In this document: in pieces, positions 8,485 through 17,748 of the stretch
Position numbering within the stretch: the stretch's first letter is position 1
Layout of the letters: every line of letters starts with the position of its first letter
DNA from: Ktedonobacter racemifer DSM 44963
Lineage (GTDB): Bacteria; Chloroflexota; Ktedonobacteria; Ktedonobacterales; Ktedonobacteraceae
Length of the DNA: 64,000 nt
Direction: 5' to 3'
NCBI RefSeq assembly: GCF_000178855.1
Contig: NZ_ADVG01000004.1
Span: 1,178,001-1,242,000 of the forward strand
Made by a program: the position numbers and the translations under genes
Notes under the pieces: model-generated
Told to the model about the DNA's origin: nothing
Seen by the model: only the letters and a program-made list of their open reading frames with translations
Databases searched by the model: none

Positions 8485-9921
8485 TCATTCGCACGTTGGT
8501 GCAGACCCTCCATCACGGCTTGCAGGCGCGGCTCCGCACCTTCCCAGTCTGACTGGGTGACAGAGGGGATGGTCTCTTCGCGTTCCAGGTGAGAAAGCCG
8601 CGAAGGCCGAGTACAGATCGCGTTGCACCGGTCCACAGCCACAGGAACAGTGGTGCCAGCGCTGAGATCTGAGCTTCTTGACGTAGGCTCCGCAGGCATG
8701 ACAATATTGGGAGAGTCGGGTCTTGAAGGCAGAAACTTCGCTCAGGGTGCCGCCAGTTTTTGCAACTATGCGAGCCAGATGTGCTACAAACATCCCTGGG
8801 GCGCGAAGTCCGATGCTTCTCCCATACTGCTTCTGCCATGCCACAAACGACGTTTTTTCTAAGGTGATCGTGTTTCCCACCTTGACGATGTCGTGGGCAA
8901 GCTTGCCATGCAGGCTCTTGCGGTGGGCGGCCAGTTTTCTCTCCGCAGTGGCATGCTGCCTACGCGTGGTCTTGTACCGCTGACTCTCGTTCCACCGCAA
9001 GCGCTTCTTGCCAGATTTCTTCACGCGTCCCAACTCATCATAGTGCTCGGGATTGTCGGCACGGCGTTGTCGCTCCATTTGACGCTGGAGGCGTCGTTTC
9101 TTGCGGGCATTGGGGGCAAGTTGCTCACAGAAGGTCACCAGAGCGGCTCTCCCCTCACGCGGGACAATGGCGAGCGTCTGGGGGCCGATATCAAGGCCAA
9201 TAGTCTGGGTTTCCATCTGCTCATGCTTTTTTTTGACGAAGGCATGCCCCTCCAAGATGAGTTGCACGTAATATCGGTTGCCTGACACGTCTGCTCCCTG
9301 AGCCTGCGGCGAGGACACTTTGCGACGGAGCAGGCGCACATACTTGATCGTGTGGCGCAACCCATGTTGCACCACCGGGTCACACCAGTCGATGATGGCA
9401 GGAATGACCTGCTGGTTCCAGATGAGAAAGCCACCATCGCCTGCGTTGGGGTCAAGCACAAAGCGCAACCCCACGTCGTTGCGCTTGCCCTCCACGCTAT
9501 CGATGCCACGCCCTTTGCTGCGGAAGCGCACGCGTTTGGCTTTGCCGAGACAGACACGGTTGACGGCTTGATAGGCGCGTGTGGCCAGGGTTTGCGCCAT
9601 CGTAGCATCAATGTGGTCAGCAAGCCAGCAGACGCGGGCCGTCTTGGCATAGGCATGCAGTTCGTATTCGGAAAAGTGATGTTTTTTGCGCAGGTGAGAA
9701 AAGGCCCGTGCTCGTTCCTCTCGTCTGGAGCGAGGGATGGCGCGTGCACTGGTCCAGGCGGGGTCATTCCTCATCTGCTGGAGCCGTGTGTTGCCTTCAG
9801 AGAGCAGCGCATTATACAGACAGCGTGCGGCTTCCAGATGTGCACGCAGCTGTCGTTCACTGCTCCAGTCGACCTGGAGGGGCAATTCGAGGAGAAATGT
9901 CGACGTTTTGGCTCGCTTCAT
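8485..9921 (-). CDS. tnpB: TnpB-like RNA-guided nuclease (RuvC intact, C-terminal tail frameshifted)
   Basis: The 478-residue protein keeps all expected RuvC residues: Asp244 in GLDIGPQTLAIVP, Glu355 in TLEKTSF, zinc ligands Cys407/410 and Cys425/427, and Asp435 in VQRDLYSAF. It resembles TnpB/OrfB proteins but carries a larger N-terminal region than classic ISDra2 TnpB. Soon after Asp435 a one-base insertion near 8600 moves translation into another frame and ends it 40 residues on. The original tail continues in a second frame down to 8346 and matches copy 1. Because the active site is complete, this copy could still be a working nuclease. Confidence 0.85.
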   Translation of the reverse strand: MKRAKTSTFLLELPLQVDWSSERQLRAHLEAARCLYNALLSEGNTRLQQMRNDPAWTSARAIPRSRREERARAFSHLRKKHHFSEYELHAYAKTARVCWLADHIDATMAQTLATRAYQAVNRVCLGKAKRVRFRSKGRGIDSVEGKRNDVGLRFVLDPNAGDGGFLIWNQQVIPAIIDWCDPVVQHGLRHTIKYVRLLRRKVSSPQAQGADVSGNRYYVQLILEGHAFVKKKHEQMETQTIGLDIGPQTLAIVPREGRAALVTFCEQLAPNARKKRRLQRQMERQRRADNPEHYDELGRVKKSGKKRLRWNESQRYKTTRRQHATAERKLAAHRKSLHGKLAHDIVKVGNTITLEKTSFVAWQKQYGRSIGLRAPGMFVAHLARIVAKTGGTLSEVSAFKTRLSQYCHACGAYVKKLRSQRWHHCSCGCGPVQRDLYSAFAAFSPGTRRDHPLCHPVRLGRCGAAPASRDGGSAPTCE

Positions 9922-10142
9922 CTAGGCTGGTTGACCTTTCTTGGGGTGCTATGAGGGTATTCTACTTCGAAAAAGCGGTATGTCAAGAGGGGAGGAAAAA
10001 AGAAGGAGGAACAAACATCACACGCGGCTACCTCCCATCCCAGCCTCCCCAAAAAGGAAGAGCTATTCATCCCCGGCATCAATGACCGGGGCTTTCTCGC
10101 TCGGTTTTCTGTAACCGGCCTCGGCTCGCTACGCGAGCCATT

Positions 10143-10205
10143 GAGTAAGGGTATGTGTGCGGAAAATTAGGCTTTACCTAATTTTCCGCACACATACCCT
10201 TACTC
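10143..10205. repeat. 29-bp perfect intergenic hairpin
   Basis: Arms 10143-10171 and 10177-10205 are perfect reverse complements with a 5-nt loop. It is followed by CAGAGCGCCGCAGGCAGG, the GC-rich companion motif found next to several other hairpins here. It lies upstream of the AraC gene rather than behind a gene, which argues against a simple terminator role. The rest of 9922-10284 holds the TnpB element's left end and no gene. Confidence 0.8.
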
Positions 10206-10284
10206 CAGAGCGCCGCAGGCAGGATTTCGTGATAAAATAAGCGCATCTTTACCACAGCGATTCTTGCATAGAAAGATCTCTATT

Positions 10285-11304
10285 ATGCTGCTGGACTCAA
10301 TCAATATCCCGATTTATTCTCTTAGTACATGTTCTGATATACTCTGGCGCAATTCACAGAGTCTGATCGGCTATGAACCTTTAACTGCAAGAGAGAAACT
10401 CACGGGGATGCACCTCGATGATATGTATACCCTGGAGATAGTCTGCCAGGGTATGCAGGAGATCTATCTTGATGGGAGCTGGCGTCCTGTGCCTCCTCTA
10501 CATGTTGTCTGGACGAGCCCCAGAATTATGCATGCGCATCGCACCTCAGGCGAGCTGGAAACTATTTTCGCGCTCTTTCCATCGTCTATGGTCGAACGTG
10601 TATGGGAAGAACTCTATGGAGGCTGCCCATTGCAGATTCCACATGCCGCCATTCTCCCTTCTCCCCCTCAACTACAGAATGCGCTCCATCATCTTCTACA
10701 AGAGGTTCGTAGCTGCAATCAGACCCCCGACTATATCATCTCCCTGCTTCTCCATCTTGCATTAGCCGAATTTCTGCGCCTCGCGGTTCAACCAACGCCG
10801 CCCGTTCCTTCAATTGCTACGCAGCCATTACCTCAAGAACGTATAAGTAGTGAGATGCTCCATGCTACCCAACTTTTGAAGGAGTCGCATACCTGTTCTT
10901 CGCTCTCACTAGAATGTACGGCGCAACATGTTGGTCTAAGCCTGTTTCACTTCTCACGTCGCTTTAAACAGGAGGTGGGCATAACGCCCGGTCACTATTT
11001 GCGCCAGCAGCGTTTGAATCATGCATTGCAGCTTCTCTTTAGCACAACACTAAGCATGGAAGAAGTCTCTTATCTGAGTGGCTTTGGTTCAGCTCGCCAG
11101 TTGACTGAAGCGTGTAAAGCCGCCTTCGGGCAATCCCCATCAACATTGCGTAAAGAGCGTGGTTTCTTCTTTCTTTCCAGCAATTCATCTCCTTCAATGT
11201 ATGTTTTGCCCTCTCCAGAGAACACCCATCCCTTAAGAGAGTCACAAGAGCTTCACATCACTAACGACGCCAAAGAGCAAATTTCCGTGGTAGAAGCGCA
11301 ATAA
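10285..11304 (+). CDS. AraC-family transcriptional regulator
   Basis: The last 100 or so residues before the tail form the double HTH of AraC proteins: LECTAQHVGLSLFHFSRRFK (first HTH) and MEEVSYLSGFGSARQLTEAC followed by FGQSPSTLRKERG (second). The N-terminal 170 residues would be the ligand or oligomerisation domain, with the DGSWRPVPPLHVVWTSPR region resembling a cupin-type sensor. The ATG at 10285 is used; a TTG at 10264 is an alternative. About 45 residues follow the HTH, longer than usual. It is followed 83 bases later by the nitroreductase on the same strand, a likely target. Confidence 0.88.
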   Translation: MLLDSINIPIYSLSTCSDILWRNSQSLIGYEPLTAREKLTGMHLDDMYTLEIVCQGMQEIYLDGSWRPVPPLHVVWTSPRIMHAHRTSGELETIFALFPSSMVERVWEELYGGCPLQIPHAAILPSPPQLQNALHHLLQEVRSCNQTPDYIISLLLHLALAEFLRLAVQPTPPVPSIATQPLPQERISSEMLHATQLLKESHTCSSLSLECTAQHVGLSLFHFSRRFKQEVGITPGHYLRQQRLNHALQLLFSTTLSMEEVSYLSGFGSARQLTEACKAAFGQSPSTLRKERGFFFLSSNSSPSMYVLPSPENTHPLRESQELHITNDAKEQISVVEAQ

Positions 11305-11387
11305 AACGCGCGCCCTTTCCCTTTACAATCAATATAATTCTATTGTAACCACTCAGTTTTTCATTAATGATAAAAGGAAAAGGTATT

Positions 11388-11924
11388 ATGCAAGAAATAA
11401 AAGGCAAAGCACAGGTAGCAGAACTTATTCGTACACAGCGCGCAACACGTCAGTACAGCCAGCAAGCGGTATCAGAAGAGGATATCCGGACGATATTGAA
11501 CGCGGGTCGGCGAGCGCAAAGCTCAAATAACACTCAACCATGGCAGTTTATCGTGGTTCGGGATCGCGAGATACTCAAACAACTGGCCGAAGGTGGCAAG
11601 TATACAGCACATGTGCCTCATGCCGCCTTTGCTATCGCACTCGTCGCCTCGTCGAAGACTGGCTCTGCCGACTTTGATCTCGGACAGGCCGCTGCCTATT
11701 TGCAACTGGCCGCGTGGGATCTCGGCATTGGTTCATGCATTACCTGGATGCATTACCCAGAGAAAGCTAAAGAAGCGCTACATGTTCCCACTGACCTGGA
11801 ATTTCACATAGTTCTCTCCTTCGGCTATCCAGCGCCGCAGGAGCATCCCCAGGCTACCAATCGGCTATCCAGCGCCGCAGGAGCATCCCCAGGCTACCAA
11901 AAAGAACGGTCGCAAGCCCTTTGA
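11388..11924 (+). CDS. Nitroreductase-family protein with C-terminus altered by tandem duplication
   Basis: The protein has the FMN-binding N-terminus of nitroreductases (RTQRATRQYSQQAVSEEDI, NAGRRAQSSNNTQPWQFIVV) and the WDLGIGSCITWMH and FGYPAPQEH segments. The start at 11388 is set by AAAAGGAAAAGG. A 40-bp exact tandem duplication at 11821-11900 shifts the frame after PQEHPQAT, giving the tail NRLSSAAGASPGYQKERSQAL. Without the extra copy translation would run to 11955 and end KKNGRKPFDEVVHWERWS, the usual family ending. The C-terminal arm contributes to the dimer and FMN site in this family, so activity is doubtful. Confidence 0.88.
   Translation: MQEIKGKAQVAELIRTQRATRQYSQQAVSEEDIRTILNAGRRAQSSNNTQPWQFIVVRDREILKQLAEGGKYTAHVPHAAFAIALVASSKTGSADFDLGQAAAYLQLAAWDLGIGSCITWMHYPEKAKEALHVPTDLEFHIVLSFGYPAPQEHPQATNRLSSAAGASPGYQKERSQAL
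11821..11900 (+). repeat. 40-bp exact tandem duplication inside nitroreductase gene
   Basis: Bases 11821-11860 and 11861-11900 are identical. Forty is not a multiple of three, so the extra copy causes a frameshift. Loss of one copy by slippage or recombination would restore the canonical reading frame to 11955. Confidence 0.97.
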
Positions 11925-12010
11925 TGAAGTGGTCCATTGGGAGCGCTGGTCATAGAAGCCCAATCCTAACTAAACAGCCTATGGCCTCTTTTGGGAAGCA
12001 TAAAGTAGAC

Positions 12011-12060
12011 AAAAAACAAGTGGCCTTCCGAACAATGCGTTCGTTGGCCACTTGTTTTTT
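12011..12060. terminator. Bidirectional terminator between nitroreductase and small peptide gene
   Basis: AAAAAACAAGTGGCC (12011-12025) pairs with GGCCACTTGTTTTTT (12046-12060), with an inner CGAAC/GTTCG stem. The A- and T-tracts give a U-run in both directions, fitting two convergent genes. Confidence 0.85.
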
Positions 12061-12084
12061 TGGTGCTTACTACTGTAATGGCAT

Positions 12085-12288
12085 TTACTGCTGCTGACCA
12101 CCGCCCAAGGTGCCACTGAGAAGAGATCCTAAGAGAGAAAAAATGGGGAGTGATCCAAACAGGTCGCCTCCAAGGCCGCCTTCCACACCTTCCAACTCCA
12201 CCTCATCTAGTTCTCTCATCTGAGGATCCTGCGTAAAGGTCTCCTCGCTGGCATAGTTACGAGAGAAAAGATTTTTTACCCACTCCAT
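12085..12288 (-). CDS. Small double-glycine-leader peptide, candidate secreted or RiPP-like peptide
   Basis: This 67-residue product has a strong RBS (AGGAAAGGA, 8 bases before the ATG), an AT-rich upstream region with a TATAAT at 12399-12404 (minus strand) and its own terminator. The first 38 residues look like a leader: acidic, with RELDEVELEGVEGG ending in the ELxxVxGG pattern of GG-type peptides. The remaining 29 residues are Gly/Leu/Ser-rich and hydrophobic (LGGDLFGSLPIFSLL then GSLLSGTLGGGQQQ). It has no Cys, so disulfide or lanthionine rings are not expected. Upstream on the same strand are a response regulator, histidine kinase and ABC transporter. No C39 peptidase or modification enzyme is seen, so the precursor role is an inference. 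Confidence 0.62.
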   Translation of the reverse strand: MEWVKNLFSRNYASEETFTQDPQMRELDEVELEGVEGGLGGDLFGSLPIFSLLGSLLSGTLGGGQQQ

Positions 12289-12473
12289 GTGTGTGTTCCT
12301 TTCCTATCATATCCAGGATTTTTGAATGTAGCCCGGATAAAAAGCTGTATTTTGTATGTGCTTGCAGCACCTCTCGAGCATTACTTGCTCTAAATCTAAT
12401 TATACTTACTCATATAAATCATATTCTTTTATATATCTATAAGCGTTTAATATGCATGAATGATTGTTTGTCT

Positions 12474-13133
12474 TTATGGATCATGCCGCATGGCCAGCCC
12501 CTGTTGCCAGGCAAAGACTGCCGCCTGAGTACGGTCTACCATGTGCAGCTTGCCAAGAATATTGCTGACATGCCCCTTGACCGTCTTCTCGCTGATAATG
12601 AGCTTCTGCGCAATCTCGCTGTTCGAGCATCCATCCGCGATGAGGCGTAGGACATCTAGCTCACGATCACTCAACTGTGTAAAGGGGTTGGGCGCATCGC
12701 GTCGGTTGCCACGTAGCTCCTCGACGACACGCGCGGCCACGCGCGGGTGCAAGACCGATTCTCCACGCGCCGCCTTGCGCACCGTGTCGGCCAGTTCCTC
12801 TGGACCAACATCTTTTAGCACGTAAGAGAGCGCCCCGGCACGCAGAGCGGGAAAAATATATTCGTCCTCGTGATAGGAGGTCAGAACGATAACCTGTGAG
12901 CGAGGACTGACCTGCTTGACCTGCCTGGTCGCTTCGACGCCTCCTATCCCAGGCATGATCAGATCCATCAGTACAACATCGGGGGCAAGCTCTCCCGCCA
13001 GGCGTACGGCTTCTTCGCCCGAGGAGGCCTCCTCGAGCACCACCAGATCAGGCTGCAACTCTAAAAATACACGTATTCCCTGGCGGACTAGCGCATGATC
13101 ATCGGCGATGATCAGCGTGATCTCATTTGGCAT
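12474..13133 (-). CDS. NarL/LuxR-type response regulator
   Basis: The 219-residue protein has a receiver domain with acidic pocket Asp11/Asp12, phospho-acceptor Asp57 (PDVVLMDLIMPG), and the VLTSY and VLKDV switch residues. A C-terminal LuxR HTH follows (QLSDRELDVLRLIADGCSNS, then IISEKTVKGHVSNILGKL). The ATG at 13133, with GCGAGGTG upstream, gives the standard N-terminus. The histidine kinase ends 77 bases upstream on the same strand, so the two form a two-component pair. The kinase's last codons are partly duplicated in this gap: a 20-bp repeat at 13162-13181 and 13213-13232. Confidence 0.95.
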   Translation of the reverse strand: MPNEITLIIADDHALVRQGIRVFLELQPDLVVLEEASSGEEAVRLAGELAPDVVLMDLIMPGIGGVEATRQVKQVSPRSQVIVLTSYHEDEYIFPALRAGALSYVLKDVGPEELADTVRKAARGESVLHPRVAARVVEELRGNRRDAPNPFTQLSDRELDVLRLIADGCSNSEIAQKLIISEKTVKGHVSNILGKLHMVDRTQAAVFAWQQGLAMRHDP

Positions 13134-13209
13134 GTATGCACCTCGCTTGTAAGGTTTACTGGCCGCCCTTTGCAATCCCGCTTCGGAGACCCCTGTCCTC
13201 TGCTCAGGG

Positions 13210-14721
13210 CTAGCCGCCCTTTGCAATCCCGCCGCTGGCATGTTCTGCAGAATCTTCAGCTGGCTCTATGTGAGCATCTTGTAGTAAGCGTTTACAACGC
13301 GCGACAATGCACACTCCTTTCGCGGCAACACTCTCAACCTGGACATCGCCACCCAGGTGCCGCATGCGCTCTTGCATGGAAGACAAACCTATACCCGGAT
13401 GATGCTCCTCACCAACAGCAAACCCCTGACCGTTATCTCTCACGGTAAGCGTTACCAGGTCATCCTCGACCTCCAGGGAGACCTGAACGAGTGTGGCATG
13501 ACTATGGCGCGCTACATTCGCCAGAGCCTCCTGTGTGACGCGGAAGAGCGCCTCTTCCACAGTAAGCGCGAGGATCTGCATCTCTCCAATGCGTACATTA
13601 GCCACGATGCCGGTCTGCTGCGTCCATTGCGTTGTGAGTTCACGTATGGCTGCAACCAGGCCCTTCCCCTCTAGCGCGGCCGGGCGCAGCTCACGAATCA
13701 ACGACGTTAACTCCTGCTGAGCCTGGCGCACAAGCTTCTCCGCTTCGAGCAAGCGCTTTTCGGCAGCATCTATATCCTGCCTGAGGAGAAAACGGACGGC
13801 ACCTATTTGCATAGCTGCCGCAAAGACCTGTTGCTTGACGCTATCATGTAAGTCTCGGGCCAGGCGATTACGCTCCTCCAGCGTCGCGACCTTCTGACGA
13901 ACTTGTAGCAATTGCCTGAGCTGGCCCGCCATGTGGTTGAACTGCTGGGTGGCCTGCCCCAATTCATCTTCCGAAGAATCATGAACATAGGATGAAAAAT
14001 CGCCCCGGCTCCAGCGCTCCGCCGCACGCACCAGACCTTGCAGCCTCCGCGTCAAACCACGCGCAGTCACATACCCGGAAATACCTCCAGCCACAGCCGC
14101 ATAGAGGGTAATGATAACCACACTAAGGGCAAGAAACTGGAGAAAATTGAGCGCCAACTGCCAATTATCTGGCGCGACAACCTTCACAACAAGCACGCCA
14201 TCAACATGATGCTGATCAGTAATAGCCGCCATTCCCAACAAGGACCCATCACCCTCAGGAGTAAACTTGTTCTCAGCCCCTCGCACATCTGCCCGGGCGA
14301 TACGCCAGTTGGCGCGATCCCGAGAGGAGAGCTGATCCGGAAATTGTGTTCCTACGACAAGAGGATATCGGCCAGATGAGGCCAGCACGTGTCCCTGGAT
14401 ATCAACCACAGCAAGTAAGAGAGGACGGGCAAAGCTAAATGGTCCCTGTTTGCTTGGAAATTCCTTGTCAAGAATAGTTAGCCAGCGCGCCAATGCCTCC
14501 CCGTCGGGGCTGCCATGTACAAAATAGGTCGTAGCCTGCGGCACCTCTTGTGTGAGCACACCGCTAGCAAAGAGGGGAAGGTTGGGTACGGAGATAAGGA
14601 GCGCGCCCCCAACAAGGATGATCTCAACCACCAAAAAAGCTAGAACCGCGTTTATCATATAGAAGATGGTCATTTTACCCTGCAAACGCTTAAAAGGTGA
14701 TACTAGTTTTGGCATTCTCAC
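13210..14721 (-). CDS. Membrane histidine kinase (HisKA_3 type)
   Basis: Two membrane segments (about residues 21-45 and 193-215) enclose a 150-residue extracellular sensor that contains a VVDIQGHVLASSGRYP segment like PAS/CHASE-type folds. A HAMP linker (RGLTRRLQGLVRAAERWSRG) follows, then the phospho-acceptor His292 in RLARDLHDSVKQQ. The HATPase domain has N and G boxes (EALANVARHS, DNGQGFAVG). This is the NarX/LiaS/DesK class that pairs with LuxR-type regulators such as the neighbour. The large extracellular domain is compatible with sensing a peptide or envelope stress. Confidence 0.95.
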   Translation of the reverse strand: MRMPKLVSPFKRLQGKMTIFYMINAVLAFLVVEIILVGGALLISVPNLPLFASGVLTQEVPQATTYFVHGSPDGEALARWLTILDKEFPSKQGPFSFARPLLLAVVDIQGHVLASSGRYPLVVGTQFPDQLSSRDRANWRIARADVRGAENKFTPEGDGSLLGMAAITDQHHVDGVLVVKVVAPDNWQLALNFLQFLALSVVIITLYAAVAGGISGYVTARGLTRRLQGLVRAAERWSRGDFSSYVHDSSEDELGQATQQFNHMAGQLRQLLQVRQKVATLEERNRLARDLHDSVKQQVFAAAMQIGAVRFLLRQDIDAAEKRLLEAEKLVRQAQQELTSLIRELRPAALEGKGLVAAIRELTTQWTQQTGIVANVRIGEMQILALTVEEALFRVTQEALANVARHSHATLVQVSLEVEDDLVTLTVRDNGQGFAVGEEHHPGIGLSSMQERMRHLGGDVQVESVAAKGVCIVARCKRLLQDAHIEPAEDSAEHASGGIAKGG

Positions 14722-14840
14722 GGCTTTTCTCCCATGCAGAGGCCCAATATATCATTAGTATACCATATTTTAATGGATAAAATGCACAATTATGGATAAA
14801 GAGCGTGTTCGTCTTGGCTCGCAAGCTCGCTTAAAAAGGC

Positions 14841-14898
14841 ATTAGGAGTGGTACATGCATGGTTGGCAATTGCCAACCATGCATGTACCACTCCTAAT
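14841..14898. repeat. 58-bp perfect palindrome
   Basis: Two 29-base arms meet with no loop (centre GGCAATTGCC). It stands between the end of the ABC permease (stop at 14934, minus strand) and the histidine kinase start. It could act as a terminator separating two transcription units, though no T-tract follows. Its left flank carries GGCTCGCAAGCTCGC, similar to the GC-rich motif beside the hairpin at 483-545. Confidence 0.85.
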
Positions 14899-14933
14899 AC
14901 TTATGTGTGCCATAGGCAGGAGTGCTCTTAACA

Positions 14934-17648
14934 TTACTCGTAACGCAAGACTGCCAGGGGTCGAACTCGTACCGCGCCCCAGGCGACCAGGGCCGCGACC
15001 AGCATCGCCAGCAGGACTGTACCACCCACCAGACTCCCCACTACCCAGGGCGTGATGCTCAACGTAAGGTTGAAGAGCAAGCTACCCAGCAAGGCGACAC
15101 CCACAGCCGCCAGAATCATGGCCACGATCGCGCCTATCGCCGCGACGATACCATTCTCGATCAAAACTTCGCGCATCACGATACCGCTGGTATAGCCGAC
15201 CGATTTCAGGATGCCCAGCTCGCGTCTGCGCTCAAGCATCGCCAGCGTGACAGAGTTCGCGATGATAATCACACCCGCCAGCATGGAGAGCGAGGCGATA
15301 GCGACCAGGACATCCAGGAAACTGGCTAGCTGCTGGGTAAAGCCTGTGATAACATCAGCCACGTTCTGGACCGTCGCATTGGGAGCAATATTACCAATGG
15401 CATCGAGCGCGTGATTCACCTGGGCGGGATCGATCTTCATATAGGTCACACTTGCCGCCCCCACTTTCGCGGGACTCAGCGTATTAACAAAACCCTCTGG
15501 CGCAATCACCATCCCCACATGGCTCACACTCACCGCACCCGTATAGATGCCGACAACCGTAGCCTTTTGAGAGGTCTTTCCATCCACGCTCATAAAGGTC
15601 ACAGTATCGCCAGGCTTCAGGTTCGTGCCATCCGAACCAGTGCTGCTGAGCTGGTCAATCACTACGATGTTATTTGTACCTATATCACTGGCATTTAAAT
15701 TACGCCCCTGGGTGATAGTAAGCGAGGGCGTAGTAGCTATAAGGTTATACCCTTCAAGCGAGCCCATAAAACTGAGCGCCTCCTGGCTATGAGAATTGCC
15801 AGCCAGCACCTGTTGCAGGGGCGTGTCATTGATAGCTACCGGGATCGTTGATGTAAAGATGTCCTGGCTAGAATGCTTAAGACCTGGGATGGTCGTGATC
15901 TGGCTTCTCAAGGCGGTCGAATCGTCACCCGAGGTAACGGCGATAATATTAAACTCTTGCTGCGAGAAGGCCTGGCCGATACGCGCCTGGAGATCCTGAC
16001 CCAAAGCCAACACTAAGCCGATGGAGAAGATGCCCACAAAGAGCGCAATCGCCGTCATGGTGGTACGCGAGATCCTACGCCCAATGTTGCGCAAGGCCAT
16101 CTTCAGGCTGACCTTCCACGAGCGCGGCGCGATGGAGAAAGCAACTCCGATCAGGACCAGGAGCAGGAGTAGCAGACCAAACACCGGGATCCACAGGTAG
16201 AGCAGAACAGAGACGACCAGTCCCGCCAGGACCAGCGTGGCATAACTCAGACTAAAGCGCTCAGGCACCGGTAGCTTGCTTACGACAAACATAACCAGGC
16301 TGAAGAGTGCGCTCAACACAAGCAGGAAGGCAAAGGTGCCGTAGACCACGCCAACTCCCAGGAGAATATTATTCTTGAGGAGCACCACAGCCATGGCACA
16401 GAACAGGAACGAGAACAAGGCCATAAGCACGATGGTCAGGCTGGTGCTACTTACGCTCCGGTGCTCGGGCATCTCACGAATCACACTGAGCGGGCGTACA
16501 TTCGCTGCCTGGACGATAGGCAAGAGACCAAAGATCAAGGCGCTACAGAAGCCGACAAGGATGCCGCCCGCGATAATCCAGGGGTTCAGCTCAAAGAGCA
16601 TGGTAGTTCCCAGATTGATCATGAACAGGCGCACGATATAACTCACACCTATAGCCGCCAGGGCGCCAACGATACCGCCGAGCAGACCAAGCAGACCCGC
16701 CTCCAGACCGAAGAGCATATAGAGATCCTTGCGATGATAGCCCGCCGTTTTCAGCATGGCGATCTCTGTCTTACGGCGCGAGAGCAGAACCTGCATGGTG
16801 TTGACGATGCCGACACCGCCTACGAGCAGTGCCAACAGGCCTGCGATCTCCAGAAAATTACTAATGTTATCGACATTAGCCTGCTGCGTTTTGAGGACAT
16901 CGACAACCGTCTGCGTCGCAGCGAGAGGAAACTGTTTACTGATGGACTTGGCTGCGGTTTTCGCCTGAGCCGTGCTCGCAGTTGTCATATCGATCACACT
17001 ATACGTCATCTCGCTGCCTGAAGCCGCGGCCTCATAGTCCTGCGAGGAGATGAGCAGAAGATTGCCGGCCTGGGCAAAGCTACCAGAATTGGCGATCACA
17101 CCTACCAGGGTAACAGCAAGCGTACGCCCCGTGCCGCTACTCGTCTTAGTGTAGACCGTAAAGCTATCGCCAACCTTCTTGCCATAACGATCCAGGAAAC
17201 TTTGCGTGACCACGACCTGGTTATTAGTCAACAGATTCTCAATCGTGCCATTGGCTGGCGTCATAAAGGTCGGAGGAGTGACCAGGGGATAGTGTGATGG
17301 ATCAACCGCCTCAACCTGGAAGTACTCATAGGAGGGTGTTACCGCCTTCAGGCCGCCATTAGTCACGCTTATAGGGGTATATTCAGTGATAGTACCGTTA
17401 CTCTTGAGCTGGTCAAAAAAAGTAAGGTCACTGGTGTGGAGAGGCGCACCCAGCGCGGATACCGAGACATCACCTCCATTAATATCGCGTACATTAGAGA
17501 TCACCGAGTCCTGAAGCATAAAGCCAACGAGTTGCAGCGCGACAATCGACATTACACCAACCGCCACGCAGAACACTGCCAGCAGTGTTCGCTGGCCTCC
17601 ACGGACCAGCGAACGGGTTGTATAGTTAAGGTAGAGTGAGGCTTTCAT
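14934..17648 (-). CDS. ABC transporter permease, double FtsX type
   Basis: The 904-residue protein has the MacB/FtsX layout: N-terminal helix (LLAVFCVAVGVMSIVALQLV), a large external domain, three helices near residues 270-375 (LALLVGGVGIVNTMQVLLSRR), extra central helices, a second external domain, and three C-terminal helices (SLSMLAGVIIIANSVTLAML onwards) ending VRPLAVLRYE. Two FtsX domains in one chain suggest a functional 'dimer' that works with the ATPase encoded at 17749. Such systems export peptides or lipoproteins, or act as mechanotransducers; substrate unknown. It is co-oriented with the two-component system and the GG-leader peptide. Confidence 0.92.
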   Translation of the reverse strand: MKASLYLNYTTRSLVRGGQRTLLAVFCVAVGVMSIVALQLVGFMLQDSVISNVRDINGGDVSVSALGAPLHTSDLTFFDQLKSNGTITEYTPISVTNGGLKAVTPSYEYFQVEAVDPSHYPLVTPPTFMTPANGTIENLLTNNQVVVTQSFLDRYGKKVGDSFTVYTKTSSGTGRTLAVTLVGVIANSGSFAQAGNLLLISSQDYEAAASGSEMTYSVIDMTTASTAQAKTAAKSISKQFPLAATQTVVDVLKTQQANVDNISNFLEIAGLLALLVGGVGIVNTMQVLLSRRKTEIAMLKTAGYHRKDLYMLFGLEAGLLGLLGGIVGALAAIGVSYIVRLFMINLGTTMLFELNPWIIAGGILVGFCSALIFGLLPIVQAANVRPLSVIREMPEHRSVSSTSLTIVLMALFSFLFCAMAVVLLKNNILLGVGVVYGTFAFLLVLSALFSLVMFVVSKLPVPERFSLSYATLVLAGLVVSVLLYLWIPVFGLLLLLLVLIGVAFSIAPRSWKVSLKMALRNIGRRISRTTMTAIALFVGIFSIGLVLALGQDLQARIGQAFSQQEFNIIAVTSGDDSTALRSQITTIPGLKHSSQDIFTSTIPVAINDTPLQQVLAGNSHSQEALSFMGSLEGYNLIATTPSLTITQGRNLNASDIGTNNIVVIDQLSSTGSDGTNLKPGDTVTFMSVDGKTSQKATVVGIYTGAVSVSHVGMVIAPEGFVNTLSPAKVGAASVTYMKIDPAQVNHALDAIGNIAPNATVQNVADVITGFTQQLASFLDVLVAIASLSMLAGVIIIANSVTLAMLERRRELGILKSVGYTSGIVMREVLIENGIVAAIGAIVAMILAAVGVALLGSLLFNLTLSITPWVVGSLVGGTVLLAMLVAALVAWGAVRVRPLAVLRYE

Positions 17649-17691
17649 GATAGAGATCTCCCTTCCCTGGAAGTGATATTTAGATCTTATG

Positions 17692-17740
17692 CGGAAACCA
17701 ACGCCGCTCTCGCGGCTAGCGCTTCGCGCTCAGGTTTCCG
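17692..17740. repeat. Compound hairpin in ABC transporter intergenic gap
   Basis: CGGAAACC (17692-17699) pairs with GGTTTCCG (17733-17740). Between them are two smaller GC-rich stems, GCCGC-TCTC-GCGGC and AGCGC-TTC-GCGCT. The structure lies in the 100-base gap between ATPase and permease genes of one operon and could tune their relative expression or be part of a dispersed repeat family. Confidence 0.55.
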
Positions 17741-17748
17741 AAAGGTAG

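Larger units (their letters stand above)
8305..10114 (-). mobile_element. IS200/IS605-like TnpB element, copy 2
   Basis: This 1.81-kb element shares both ends with the copy at 1615-5083. The right end begins at CTGAG near 8305. The left end carries a small hairpin (CCCCGG 10071-10076, CCGGGG 10086-10091) and finishes at CTGTAA (10109-10114). It encodes only a TnpB-like protein; no Y1 or serine recombinase is present. This copy is not interrupted by another element. Confidence 0.72.
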
